DNA from: Candidatus Anstonellales archaeon
GTDB taxonomy: Archaea > Micrarchaeota > Micrarchaeia > Anstonellales > CG1-02-47-40
Assembly (NCBI GenBank): GCA_038869735.1
Contig: JAWCQO010000006.1
Span: forward strand, 1-64,000
DNA length: 64,000 nucleotides
Direction of reading: 5' to 3'
Below, in pieces: positions 19,708 to 27,315 of the stretch. Both the position numbers and the translations under genes were made by a program. Numbering within the stretch: position 1 is the first letter of the stretch; the number at the start of each line of letters is the position of its first letter. The notes beneath the pieces were generated by a model that did no database searches, was not told the DNA's origin, and saw nothing but the letters and a program-made list of their open reading frames with translations.

Positions 19708-20433
19708 ATGCTAGTAGACGCTCACTGTCATCTTGACTCATTTGACAAGATAGATGTTCCACAAGAGATTATTGCAATCACTTCCGGCTATTCTCATGAA
19801 GCCAACCAAAAATCTGTCGAAATAGCAAAGAAGCATAAAAACATTTTCTATTCATTGGGAATAAGCCCTCAAATTGCGCAAAGAACAGAGGACCTTGAAG
19901 GAATGCTCCCGCAATGGCAGAACTTTATAAAAATCTCCAATCCAATTGCGGTTGGTGAGATAGGTCTTGACTTCCATTGGGCAAAAAGAGATGAAGAAAA
20001 ACAAAAGCAGCGAAAATGTTTTCATTCGATGCTTGAGCTTGCAGAAAATTTATCCGTGCCAGTTGTATTTCATTGCAGGGAAGCATTCGATGAGCTGCTT
20101 TCAACTATTCGTTCTTATAACATAACCTCCTTTATGTTACACTGCTTCTCCGGCTCAGAAAAAGATGCGATGGAAGCAATTGAGCTTGGTGGATTAATTT
20201 CAATTCCTCCTATCCCTTCAACCGGAAGGAAAAAAGCAATAAAGCGAGCTGGCGAGGGTCACGTTCTTGCAGAAACTGACGCTCCCTATCTCGGCAGGAC
20301 ACTTAATGATATTAAAGTATCGCTTAGAATAATAAGCAACTCACTTAACATAAGCGAGGAGGAAGCAGGTAAAAAAACTGCTCAGAATGCAATTTCATTT
20401 TTTGGAATTGATGAACATGTCCAACGTCATTAA
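19708..20433 (+). CDS. tatD: TatD family metal-dependent hydrolase / DNase
   Basis: 241 residues, TIM-barrel amidohydrolase fold. Metal-binding residues are all present: DAHCHLD (H6, H8), VGEIGLD (E84), VFHCREA (H122), LHCFSG (H145) and ETDAPYL (D191). Family members are 3' to 5' DNases, or deacylases in the case of DTD2-like archaeal relatives. The 3' end overlaps the start of the following NYN protein, suggesting coupled translation. Confidence 0.93.
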   Translation: MLVDAHCHLDSFDKIDVPQEIIAITSGYSHEANQKSVEIAKKHKNIFYSLGISPQIAQRTEDLEGMLPQWQNFIKISNPIAVGEIGLDFHWAKRDEEKQKQRKCFHSMLELAENLSVPVVFHCREAFDELLSTIRSYNITSFMLHCFSGSEKDAMEAIELGGLISIPPIPSTGRKKAIKRAGEGHVLAETDAPYLGRTLNDIKVSLRIISNSLNISEEEAGKKTAQNAISFFGIDEHVQRH

Positions 20434-20881
20434 AACCCTTTCACAGCTTCTTTCTCAAAAGAAAAAGGAAAAAAGCATAGCATTGTTTGTAGATGGGCCA
20501 AACGTAATACGGCGAGATGTGAAGCTCGACTTAGTCAGCATAAGAAAGCAGTTAGAACGGTATGGGCAGATAAAAATCGCAAAAGTCTTCCTTGACCAGT
20601 ATGCCTCCGACAAGCTAATCGAAGCGATGACAAATCAAGGATTCGAACCAATAATAACAACTGGGGACGTGGACGTTACGATGGCCGTAGAAGCCGTACA
20701 GCAGATTTTCAACCCTAAAATACATATAATAGCTCTTATGACTCGTGACATAGACTTTAGGCCAGTTCTTGTAAAGGCAAAAGAGCTAGGCAAAGAAACT
20801 ATAATAATAGGAGCAGACCCCGGGTTTTCTGTTGCTCTCAAAAACACAGCAGATATTGTTATAACCACGCAGCTTCCTTAA
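20417..20881 (+). CDS. NYN/LabA-type PIN-like domain protein, putative RNase
   Basis: About 154 residues. After a short basic helix comes ALFVDGPNV, the first acidic strand of NYN domains, then GDVDVTMAVEA and MTRDIDF with the further conserved aspartates, and IIIGADPGFS near the end. NYN domains are metal-dependent RNases related to PIN domains. The start is chosen at ATG 20417 (20411 also possible), which overlaps tatD by about 17 bases; the target RNA is unknown. Confidence 0.88.
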   Translation: MSNVIKTLSQLLSQKKKEKSIALFVDGPNVIRRDVKLDLVSIRKQLERYGQIKIAKVFLDQYASDKLIEAMTNQGFEPIITTGDVDVTMAVEAVQQIFNPKIHIIALMTRDIDFRPVLVKAKELGKETIIIGADPGFSVALKNTADIVITTQLP

Positions 20882-20906
20882 ATTCAAAAAAATGGACTCG
20901 GGGGGA

Positions 20907-20940
20907 TTTACGAGAGGCCCAATACAAAGTAAGGCCTGTA
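20907..20940 (-). other. tRNA-Ala intron 2 (T-loop, position 59/60)
   Basis: 34 bases. T-stem GGGGG/CCCCC forms the outer helix, both bulges are AAT, the middle helix is TTCG/CGTA with one T-T mismatch, and the intron arm pairs ACAGGCC with GGCCTCT (one mismatch). Cutting AA^T at both sides restores the seven-base loop TTCGAAT. Confidence 0.85.
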
Positions 20941-20962
20941 TTCGAACCCCCAGCCTCCTGCA

Positions 20963-20983
20963 TTATGGGGTAGCGTTTTTCCC
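20963..20983 (-). other. tRNA-Ala intron 1 (canonical position 37/38)
   Basis: 21 bases. A bulge-helix-bulge forms: anticodon stem CCTGC/GCAGG, 3' bulge AAT, four-pair helix ATGG/CCAT, 5' bulge CAG, then GG/CC. Cutting after the second base of each bulge leaves A37 joined to T38, giving a seven-base anticodon loop. Confidence 0.88.
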
Positions 20984-21028
20984 TGCCATGCAGGCGCGCT
21001 ACCATTGCGCCACAAGCCCATCTACGTG

Positions 21029-21256
21029 TTATTTTGAAGGCATTATATAAACAACCGTATCTCCACGGAGAAGAATTGTTCCAACACCCCTCTTTACATT
21101 GCCGTTTTCAAGTTCTTCTCCCTTCTCAAGTACAATGTTCATATGGACGTCATATGCTACCATAATACCTCGAAATTCTTTTCCTCCTTTGAGCCCAACA
21201 ACAACTGTGTTTTGAAGAGCACTATTAAGCACATCAAATGGCCTTTTTTCAGTCAT
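21029..21256 (-). CDS. lsm: Sm-like archaeal protein (LSm)
   Basis: 75 residues, a single Sm fold. Sm1 (VVGLKGGKEFRGIMVAYDVHMN) and Sm2 (ILLRGDTVVYI) motifs are complete, including the D-x-hydrophobic-N RNA-binding pocket and RG of Sm2. It forms hexa- or heptameric rings that bind U-rich RNA. A GGAGG-like sequence precedes the ATG. The gene's last 30 bases contain the TATA box of the tRNA-Ala gene that follows. Confidence 0.96.
   Translation of the reverse strand: MTEKRPFDVLNSALQNTVVVGLKGGKEFRGIMVAYDVHMNIVLEKGEELENGNVKRGVGTILLRGDTVVYIMPSK
21044..21052 (-). promoter_or_regulatory. TATA box of tRNA-Ala inside the LSm coding sequence
   Basis: On the minus strand TTTATATAA is centred 29 bases before the first base of tRNA-Ala, the normal archaeal distance. 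It lies within the last codons of lsm. Confidence 0.6.
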
Positions 21257-21419
21257 TGCTTTCTACCTCCTCCCTCCGCCGCTTCTTTTCTTTCTTTTCA
21301 GATTTTAGAAATAGGATATATGCTTTATAGTATTTAAAAAATGAATTGAGGGAAAAGGACGGTTACCTCCCATTCCCTTTCCTCTAACCCTTTTCTCTAT
21401 TTAGTTATATAGACACTTA

Positions 21420-22109
21420 TTAAAGCCAGTGTTCAAACTTTGACTTTTTCTTTTTTGCAATCTCTGCCACTGCATCCTTAAAGCCAAGTCCTATTGCGAT
21501 TGCTCCCCCAAGACCAACTGCAAGGGCAATTGCACCTATCGCAAGCTGGAAAGAAGTTGTAAGAAGCTCAACTGAAACATCCGGTATCAGAAGTGGCAAC
21601 GCCATCACCAAAGCATTGTAAGCTATAAACACTTTAATGCCTACACCAAGAAGGTTCAAAAAAGGGACATGCTTTGCTCTGGTCAGGTTGTCCGTAACAT
21701 AATCAGCTGCAATAAGCGCAACTGCAAGCACAACTACTCCTTGCGTAAAGGAGTAAATATATCCTCCAGCCCAATCAGCAATGGCCACGAGTGTTGGAAC
21801 ACCAGCGACGTCAGCTGCAATTCCAAGAAATGCAACCATAACCGCAAGTCCAAGCAGGAGAGATAACAAGGATGTTGCTGTAAAGCCAAACAAGGCATCA
21901 TGAATCCCATGCATTGCAAGAAACTTCTCAAACTTAATCTGCAAAAGAGCTTTTTTAAGTACAAAGACAAGTGCGCGCGCAACTATATATCCGATTGAGA
22001 GTATAATGAGGACGAGAAGCGCTGCAACTACCCCCTCAACAATATTTGTTACAAAATCTACTCCTGAATTCGCAAGCCTCAAATAAAGCTCGCCATATTC
22101 AACAGCCAT
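21420..22109 (-). CDS. Small MscS-like membrane protein (conserved TM-helix repeats)
   Basis: About 229 residues, with five or six hydrophobic helices and Gly/Ala-rich segments. The C-terminal segment GLGGAIAIGLGFKDAVAEIAKK matches the pore-lining helix repeat seen in small mechanosensitive channel relatives, but the cytoplasmic MscS beta domain is absent. The frame runs to a TTG at 22121; the ATG at 22109 is preferred because GGTGAT lies seven bases upstream. It may be a pressure- or ion-related membrane pore; substrate and gating are unknown. Confidence 0.75.
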   Translation of the reverse strand: MAVEYGELYLRLANSGVDFVTNIVEGVVAALLVLIILSIGYIVARALVFVLKKALLQIKFEKFLAMHGIHDALFGFTATSLLSLLLGLAVMVAFLGIAADVAGVPTLVAIADWAGGYIYSFTQGVVVLAVALIAADYVTDNLTRAKHVPFLNLLGVGIKVFIAYNALVMALPLLIPDVSVELLTTSFQLAIGAIALAVGLGGAIAIGLGFKDAVAEIAKKKKSKFEHWL

Positions 22110-22228
22110 TATCATCACCAAGGATAATTTTATTATATATTTTATAAATTTTTCTCTTTATCTATCCCTATCCATCCTACTAAAGTTTAACTCATAAACC
22201 CATCTTGTACCTCTCCACACCAGTTCCA

Positions 22229-22238
22229 TATTTAAAGC
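22229..22238 (+). promoter_or_regulatory. TATA box of tRNA-Gln
   Basis: ATATTTAAAG is centred about 29 bases before the first base of tRNA-Gln. Confidence 0.6.
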
Positions 22239-22284
22239 TCTCCAAGAATATTATCTTCAAATAGCCCCATCGTATAGTGGTCAA

Positions 22285-22306
22285 ATCCTACTACTTCGGA
22301 GACCAA
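22285..22306 (+). other. tRNA-Gln intron 1 (D-loop)
   Basis: 22 bases inserted just before the 3' half of the D-stem. TGGTC pairs with GACCA across the insert, with three-base bulges AAA and AAG, and TCC pairs with GGA inside; there is no outer helix directly stacked on it, so this is a relaxed form of the bulge-helix-bulge. Removal gives a nine-base D-loop AGTGGTCAA and a four-pair D-stem. Confidence 0.85.
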
Positions 22307-22322
22307 GTACGTCGGGCTCTGG

Positions 22323-22340
22323 AATAAAGCCTGTGGAGAA
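22323..22340 (+). other. tRNA-Gln intron 2 (canonical position 37/38)
   Basis: 18 bases. Outer helix TCGGG/CCCGA, 3' bulge AAA, middle helix CTCT/GGAG, 5' bulge GGA. Cutting after the second base of each bulge joins G37 to A38. Confidence 0.88.
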
Positions 22341-22383
22341 ACCCGAAAACATCGGTTCGAATCCGATTGGGGCTATTTTATTC

Positions 22384-23841
22384 TTACTTCTTTTCTTCAA
22401 CTACAAGTGCGCTCCACCAAGGTTTCTCTTCCTTTAAGATATCGCTGGTGTTTGCATCAACCACAAATGTGCGACTAACTTTTATCGGAATCAATCCCAA
22501 AAGCTTTCCGTCTTTCTCTGCATCAACGACATAGGCTGCTTTCTTCTCATCCTCAACTATTCTTATTTTCTTTGGACTAATTCCAAGTTTGTTTGCTACT
22601 TCAAAGGGCGAAACCTTTACTTCTCCCTCCCCAACCTTTATGGCATTCTGGGAAAGAACTATTTTTTGAACTTCAGCCTCCACTCCTCTATCGCTGACTA
22701 AAACTTTATCAGATACAGGTTTTATCTCAACTTTGCTCTTTTTGCTGACATTTGCTTCAACCACCTTTCCCTCTGCCTTAACTTCAACTTTTCCTGCCTT
22801 TAGTACCTTTGGTGAGATTTCAATTTCCTCAACTATTTCTCCAACTTCAGAGGCTTCTATTTTCTTTTTTCTTTCAAGAAGCTCTTCAATAAGTTTGTCT
22901 ATCTCACTTCTAAGGCTGCGGAGAGACTTTATCTGCTCATCCAAATTGCTATTCTCCTTAGTAATTACAGACGCAATTTTATTTTTGTAATAGCTCACTA
23001 TCTCTTTACCGCTATCTGGAGCTACTGGCTTTATTGGTTCATATTCCTCGCTACCGCCAATCTCAGCAACTTTCTCCTTTTGAAGCTCACATTTCTCTTT
23101 AAGCTTATCCATTCCCTCATCCAATTTCTCTAGTATTTCTATAACTTTTTCCTTGTTAAGATCCGCCTCCCGCATTTTGTCTTCACTTGCAAGCATATCT
23201 TCATAAACCATTCTCTTTTTCTGCCACGCCTCAAGTTCTGCGCAGTACCCAACTCCAATTCTTCTGGCTACATCAGAAACCTTCTCTCCGCTTCCACTTT
23301 CCCTTGCCACCTCAGATACTATACTACCGGGTCTACCGGGTTCCTCCCCCCTTTCATTTTCCTTAATTTTCGCTGCAAGGCACATCTCCTTTCTTTTTAC
23401 TATCTCCTTTTTGAGTTCAACTACTTTTTGATTAATCTCTCTCGCTGTCTTCTCATCATTTTTGCCTATAGCTTCTAAGTACTCCTTTTCATACATCATT
23501 ATCTTTTTCACCATCTCCTCATTAACCACACCATCTTCGCACCTTTTTATCAGCGCTCCAATATTGGAGACACTTCTGCTTGTCCCATCCATTCTGTTTA
23601 TTGTAGCATTCACAGATGGAAGGGGTTTTGGAAAAACAGGCGCATCTCTAATGGTTTTGTTTGTTCTGTCTGTCGCTACGTCCGATTCATTAAGTATAAT
23701 CAGCTTAACTGCATAATCGCCCCTCTCTATTCTATAAGGGGCGGCTGCCGGCTGCACATTCCCCCCTCCATAATACTGGGCAAAAATTGAGAAAGAAAAT
23801 AAAAAAGCAAGGAACACAAAAACAACCATCCTCAGTTTCAT
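22384..23841 (-). CDS. Secreted coiled-coil protein of unknown function
   Basis: 485 residues with a clear signal peptide (MKLRMVV then ~15 hydrophobic residues, cut after Ala ~21). A region of ~80-330 is Lys/Glu-rich and predicted helical or coiled coil with a few Cys; the last ~150 residues contain repeated beta strands and a segment ending in FVVDANTSDI, recalling PepSY-like or hinge domains of archaeal envelope proteins. No membrane anchor is seen at the C-terminus. I do not recognise the family. It lies between two intron-bearing tRNA genes, and its stop is nine bases from the tRNA-Gln gene on the other strand. Confidence 0.75.
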   Translation of the reverse strand: MKLRMVVFVFLAFLFSFSIFAQYYGGGNVQPAAAPYRIERGDYAVKLIILNESDVATDRTNKTIRDAPVFPKPLPSVNATINRMDGTSRSVSNIGALIKRCEDGVVNEEMVKKIMMYEKEYLEAIGKNDEKTAREINQKVVELKKEIVKRKEMCLAAKIKENERGEEPGRPGSIVSEVARESGSGEKVSDVARRIGVGYCAELEAWQKKRMVYEDMLASEDKMREADLNKEKVIEILEKLDEGMDKLKEKCELQKEKVAEIGGSEEYEPIKPVAPDSGKEIVSYYKNKIASVITKENSNLDEQIKSLRSLRSEIDKLIEELLERKKKIEASEVGEIVEEIEISPKVLKAGKVEVKAEGKVVEANVSKKSKVEIKPVSDKVLVSDRGVEAEVQKIVLSQNAIKVGEGEVKVSPFEVANKLGISPKKIRIVEDEKKAAYVVDAEKDGKLLGLIPIKVSRTFVVDANTSDILKEEKPWWSALVVEEKK

Positions 23842-23967
23842 AGTCGAATCACCCCAATTCTTCCAAACATCAATCTCTGCCTTGCAAAAACTCAGTCCTT
23901 GTCGTTTTAGATGTTTTTAATTCTTCCTCCCTCATCCAAACTTTTAAAAAACTTATTTTCAGCAATG

Positions 23968-24071
23968 TGGGCCCACCCAGATTTTCGTCAAAACTCCGCA
24001 AGGAGATTTTGCTTCGAACTGGGGATATTCACCGTGTAAGGGTGACGTCTTAACCACTAGACCATGGGCCC
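23968..24071 (-). tRNA. tRNA-Val (anticodon TAC) with T-loop intron
   Basis: 104 bases, 73 after removing one insert. Acceptor GGGCCCA/TGGGCCC, D-stem GTCT/AGAC, anticodon stem TCACC/GGTGA with loop CTTACAC (anticodon TAC, no intron there), variable ATATC, T-stem CCCAG/CTGGG, T-loop TTCGAAT, discriminator A, no CCA. The insert is at 59/60, the same place as intron 2 of tRNA-Ala. Confidence 0.93.
23982..24012 (-). other. tRNA-Val intron (T-loop, position 59/60)
   Basis: 31 bases. T-stem as outer helix, middle helix TTCG/CGAA with four perfect pairs, bulges AAG and AAT, and an intron arm pairing CAAAA and CTCC with GGAG and TTTTG. Cutting AA^G and AA^T restores TTCGAAT. Confidence 0.88.
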
Positions 24072-24130
24072 TACCTCAACCTTTACTTTTCCTATTTCCA
24101 CCACTTCCTTCCGTATCATTTCTTCTTACT

Positions 24131-24190
24131 CTAAAATATAAATAAATCAATTATAAATAAAAAAATAAATATAAATAAATCTAAATAAAA
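24131..24190. repeat. AT-only stretch with short direct repeat
   Basis: About 60 bases almost free of G and C. The 13-mer ATATAAATAAATC occurs at 24136-24148 and 24169-24181. The stretch is upstream of both tRNA-Val (minus) and cutA (plus) and could act as an easily melted spacer or promoter region. Confidence 0.6.
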
Positions 24191-24299
24191 TCACGTTAAG
24201 AAAACAAAATAAACAAACAAAAAACATCAACCCTTATTAGATAGAATGAAGTAAATAAAGGGCAAAGTATTTAATCTTCCTTATCATTCACTCCTTTCT

Positions 24300-24599
24300 A
24301 TGCTTCTGGTTTTCTCTACGTACCCCTCAAAAACACATGCAAAAAAAGCCGCGTTGAGCCTTATCCGCAAAAGACTTGTTGCATGCGCAAACATATATGC
24401 AATCGAATCGCTTTATATGTGGAAAGGAAAAATGCACAATGAAAAAGAATGGGTGCTGGAACTAAAAACTGCTAAGAAAAATTACTCTCTTGTCAAGAAA
24501 GAGTTAATTAGTAATCATCCATACGAGCTACCGGCTTTCTATGCGTCCGAGGTACTGTCAGACAAAAAATTTGAAAAGTGGGTCAGCAAGCCCCGCTAA
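24300..24599 (+). CDS. cutA: CutA1 divalent-ion tolerance family protein
   Basis: 99 residues, ferredoxin-like fold that forms stable trimers, linked to copper tolerance in bacteria although the true role is unclear. Family motifs: FSTYPSKTHAKKAA, RLVACANIY, YMWKGKM, EWVLELKT and HPYELPAF. Leaderless: AGTATTTAATC lies about 29 bases before the ATG. The last four bases overlap the 3' end of the convergent DUF35 gene. Confidence 0.95.
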   Translation: MLLVFSTYPSKTHAKKAALSLIRKRLVACANIYAIESLYMWKGKMHNEKEWVLELKTAKKNYSLVKKELISNHPYELPAFYASEVLSDKKFEKWVSKPR

Positions 24600-25000
24600 C
24601 TTTTTATTAACCTAAACTTAAATCCGTAATGTATTATGCCCTCCTCTCCTTCCTCATAAATTTTTCTAAATACCATCTCTACGGGTAAGCCAATCTTTAC
24701 TTCTTCTTCGTTACAGTCTACTATCTGTGCAGTCAGTTTTGGTCCTTCATCAAGTTCCACTATGGCTAGAATATAGGGTGCGTCCAACTCGAAACCTTCA
24801 GGAGCGATGCACACTTTAGTGTAGGTATAAATTCTGCCTTTGCCGGAATATCTCTTTTCTTTTAGCTTACCTCTCCTTCTGCAGTTAGGGCAAATCTTCC
24901 GTGGTGGAAAAAAATTTTCAGAGCAATTTTCGCAAAAATTCCCAATTAGGCAATATCTTTCGGGAATCCTCCTCCATCCAAGGGCAATCGCTTCCTCCAT
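24596..25000 (-). CDS. DUF35 zinc-ribbon/OB-fold protein, partner of thiolase
   Basis: 134 residues. An N-terminal rubredoxin-like zinc ribbon (CENC...CPNC) is followed by an OB-fold (DUF35) that binds acyl-CoA. In archaea this protein bridges acetoacetyl-CoA thiolase and HMG-CoA synthase in one complex and channels acetoacetyl-CoA. The start is set at ATG 25000: GGAGG lies upstream, and it begins directly after the thiolase stop (25002-25004). A longer frame to 25045 would overlap thiolase. Confidence 0.93.
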   Translation of the reverse strand: MEEAIALGWRRIPERYCLIGNFCENCSENFFPPRKICPNCRRRGKLKEKRYSGKGRIYTYTKVCIAPEGFELDAPYILAIVELDEGPKLTAQIVDCNEEEVKIGLPVEMVFRKIYEEGEEGIIHYGFKFRLIKS

Positions 25001-25001
25001 C

Positions 25002-26165
25002 TTATACCTCCTTTCCAAATATGTGTACAACAGCAGTAGCCCCACTTCCGCCTACATTGTGTGTCATTCCTATTTTTGCATCTTTTACCTGCCTTCCTCC
25101 AGCCTGACCTCTCAACTGCCACACAACCTCAACAACCTGCTTTACTCCAGTGGCCCCAACAGGGTGTCCACATCCTTTCAAACCCCCAGAAGTATTTACA
25201 GGAATCTCTCCATTTAGCGCAGTTTTACCTTCAGCACTTGCCTTTCCTCCCTCACCTTTTTTGAAGAATCCAATATCCTCTATTGCCGCTATTTCAGCGA
25301 TTGTAAAGCAATCATGTACCTCAGCCACATCTATATCTTTTGGAGACAGCTTTGCCTGTTCAAAGGCTTTCTTGGCCGCTATTTTAGTTGCTCTTATTTC
25401 TGTCAGGCTTTTTCTTGAATGGAGGGCAATCGTGTCGGAAGCTTGCGCAGAAGCAAGCACACGTATCGGCGTTTCGGCGTACCTTCGTGCTTTTTCAAGA
25501 GGCATTAGCACAACTGCCGCTGCTCCATCCGTAATTGGGGAACAATCAAAAACCTTTAGCGGCGAAGCAACAACTTTTGATGATAAAACCGTCTGGATAT
25601 CTATCTCCTTTTGGAATTGCGCATAGGGGTTCCTTGCTGCATTGTAGTGGTTTTTTACTGCTACTGAAGCCATTTCCTCCTCAGTTGTCCCGTACTCATG
25701 CATATGCCTTCTTGCCATAAGGGCATAAAGACTTGGAAAAGTGGCTCCCATGAACAGCTCCCATTCCTGATCACCTGCCCCACCCAAAATATTTGATACT
25801 GCCTCTTGTGGCACGTCCGTCATTTTTTCTGCCCCTCCAACCACCACACAATCATGCATACCGGATGCTACTGCCATATATCCTTGTCTAAACGCAACGC
25901 CACCTGAAGCGCAAGCTGCCTCAACCCGAGTCGAGGAAATAGGCGTTAATCCCATAAAATCAGCAATAAGAGCTCCAACATGTTCCTGTCCAACAAGAGT
26001 GCCAGCTGCCATTGTCCCTACATAAATCCCGTCTATCTCCTCTCCTCTTACGTTTGCATCTTCAAGTGCTCTTCTTCCTGCTTCTATTATAAGTTCCCTA
26101 AAACTCCGTCCCCATTCCTCTCCAAATTTGCTCATTCCAACTCCGACTACAGCAACTTCTCTCAT
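25002..26165 (-). CDS. Acetyl-CoA C-acetyltransferase (archaeal thiolase)
   Basis: First step of the mevalonate route: joins two acetyl-CoA into acetoacetyl-CoA. 387 residues, thiolase/SCP-x family with the acylated cysteine in EAACASGG (C85), [10 protein letters not shown] and HNVGGSG near the end. It sits between HMG-CoA synthase and the DUF35 linker, the order found in most archaea. GAGGAAT precedes the ATG. Confidence 0.95.
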   Translation of the reverse strand: MREVAVVGVGMSKFGEEWGRSFRELIIEAGRRALEDANVRGEEIDGIYVGTMAAGTLVGQEHVGALIADFMGLTPISSTRVEAACASGGVAFRQGYMAVASGMHDCVVVGGAEKMTDVPQEAVSNILGGAGDQEWELFMGATFPSLYALMARRHMHEYGTTEEEMASVAVKNHYNAARNPYAQFQKEIDIQTVLSSKVVASPLKVFDCSPITDGAAAVVLMPLEKARRYAETPIRVLASAQASDTIALHSRKSLTEIRATKIAAKKAFEQAKLSPKDIDVAEVHDCFTIAEIAAIEDIGFFKKGEGGKASAEGKTALNGEIPVNTSGGLKGCGHPVGATGVKQVVEVVWQLRGQAGGRQVKDAKIGMTHNVGGSGATAVVHIFGKEV

Positions 26166-26225
26166 AATTATTCCTCTTTTTTTATCTTCCCTTTGCTCTC
26201 AGTCTCCTATGCTTCTAGCAAGTTT

Positions 26226-27272
26226 TTATATCCCCTTAAGCTTCCTTCTATGCTTCACGTATTTCCCGTAGCTTATGTATTCTACGCTTTCTAAAAATTT
26301 TGAAAGCGGGCAACCTCTTTTCCTTGCTTCTTCTATCCTCTCTGTAACTCTAATTGAAAACGCGTCGCTTCCAGCTCCAGAACCAAATGAAGTAAGAAGA
26401 ATAGTTTCGCTTGGCTTTGCCCGGTCCAGTACATTTGCAAGTCCCATAAGTGACGCTGCCGAATAAGTGTTTCCGATTTTTGGAGAAAGGAGCCCTACTT
26501 CTAATTTCTTTTCCTCAATCCCAAGCTTTCGCGCAGCTTCTCGCGGAAATTTTCCATTTGGTTGATGGAAGATAACATAATCATAATCCTTCGCAAGCGT
26601 ACCGGTTTTTTCAAAAAGCATCTGCGTAGCACTTATGACATGTCTAAAATATGCAGGTGTACCTGTAAATCTTCCCCCATGTTGTGGAAATTCAGCATGT
26701 TGTCGCCTCCAAAAGTCAGGCGTATCGGTTGTAAATGATACCGTTTCCTCTATCTCCGCAACAACCTCTTCCTTCTTATCCCCAATAATATATGCAGCTG
26801 CGCCAGAAGCAGCAGTATACTCAAGTGCATCTCCGGGCCTTCCCTGTGCAGTATCAGTTCCAATAGCAAGACCATATCTAATCATTCTTGATTTCACAAG
26901 TCCCATACAGCACTGTATTCCTGCAGTACCAGCCTTGCAAGCAAATTCCAAATCTGCACACATAACTGCATTTGGCGCTCCAATAGCCTGAGCAACTACT
27001 GTTGCTGTTGGTTTGACAGCATAAGGGTGCGATTCGCTTCCAACATAAACTGACCCGATCTCGGTTGCAGAAATTCCTGCGCGGGATAGGGCAATTCTGC
27101 TAGCTTCTACAGCCATTGTTGCTGCGTCCTCATCTGTTCCAGGTACAGCCTTTTCCTCAACACCAAGTCCGCTTCTTACCCTCCACCCTTCTTCTCCCCA
27201 TACAGAAGCAATTTCATCAACCCTTATGCGGTATCTTGGAACGTATGCCCCCCATCCGACTATTCCGACCAT
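26226..27272 (-). CDS. Hydroxymethylglutaryl-CoA synthase
   Basis: Condenses acetoacetyl-CoA with acetyl-CoA to HMG-CoA for isoprenoid lipid synthesis. 348 residues, archaeal length. Catalytic residues: E80 in [13 protein letters not shown]112 in EFACKAGT and the His in [10 protein letters not shown]. It is the first gene of the three-gene mevalonate operon; a TATA-like CTTAAACTTA lies about 31 bases upstream. Confidence 0.96.
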   Translation of the reverse strand: MVGIVGWGAYVPRYRIRVDEIASVWGEEGWRVRSGLGVEEKAVPGTDEDAATMAVEASRIALSRAGISATEIGSVYVGSESHPYAVKPTATVVAQAIGAPNAVMCADLEFACKAGTAGIQCCMGLVKSRMIRYGLAIGTDTAQGRPGDALEYTAASGAAAYIIGDKKEEVVAEIEETVSFTTDTPDFWRRQHAEFPQHGGRFTGTPAYFRHVISATQMLFEKTGTLAKDYDYVIFHQPNGKFPREAARKLGIEEKKLEVGLLSPKIGNTYSAASLMGLANVLDRAKPSETILLTSFGSGAGSDAFSIRVTERIEEARKRGCPLSKFLESVEYISYGKYVKHRRKLKGI

Positions 27273-27315
27273 AAGACCAACCTTATAATTGCATAAGTAA
27301 GTTTAAGCTTTAAGT

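Larger units (their letters stand above)
20893..21019 (-). tRNA. tRNA-Ala (anticodon GGC) with two introns
   Basis: The 127-base gene folds only when two inserts are removed, leaving 72 bases. Acceptor GGGCTTG/CGAGTCC with the G3:U70 pair that identifies alanine tRNA, D-stem GCGC/GCGC, anticodon stem CCTGC/GCAGG, anticodon GGC, T-stem GGGGG/CCCCC, T-loop TTCGAAT, discriminator A. Intron 1 (20963-20983, 21 bases) is at 37/38; intron 2 (20907-20940, 34 bases) is in the T-loop at 59/60. No CCA is encoded; a T-run follows. A TATA box lies inside the 3' end of the upstream LSm gene. Confidence 0.93.
22263..22375 (+). tRNA. tRNA-Gln (anticodon CTG) with two introns, one in the D-loop
   Basis: 113 bases, 73 after removal of two inserts. 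Acceptor AGCCCCA/TGGGGCT (archaeal Gln tRNAs commonly start with A1:U72), D-stem GTAT/GTAC that pairs only across the first insert, anticodon stem TCGGG/CCCGA that pairs only across the second, anticodon CTG, four-base variable loop, T-stem ATCGG/CCGAT, T-loop TTCGAAT, discriminator A. Without introns the middle shows a false arginine-like loop (CTTCGGA). No CCA is encoded. Confidence 0.92.

Noticed and set aside
20630-20660. T-loop-like GGTTCGAATCC on the minus strand
   Set aside because: It lies inside the NYN protein coding sequence and no acceptor, D or anticodon arms are around it.
22285-22306. Apparent arginine-type anticodon loop CTTCGGA in the tRNA-Gln gene
   Set aside because: No anticodon stem forms around it; the bases are part of the D-loop intron, and the true stem TCGGG/CCCGA holds anticodon CTG.
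20893-24071. Split (trans-spliced) tRNA halves
   Set aside because: All three tRNAs can be completed from contiguous sequence once introns are removed, so no separate half genes are needed.
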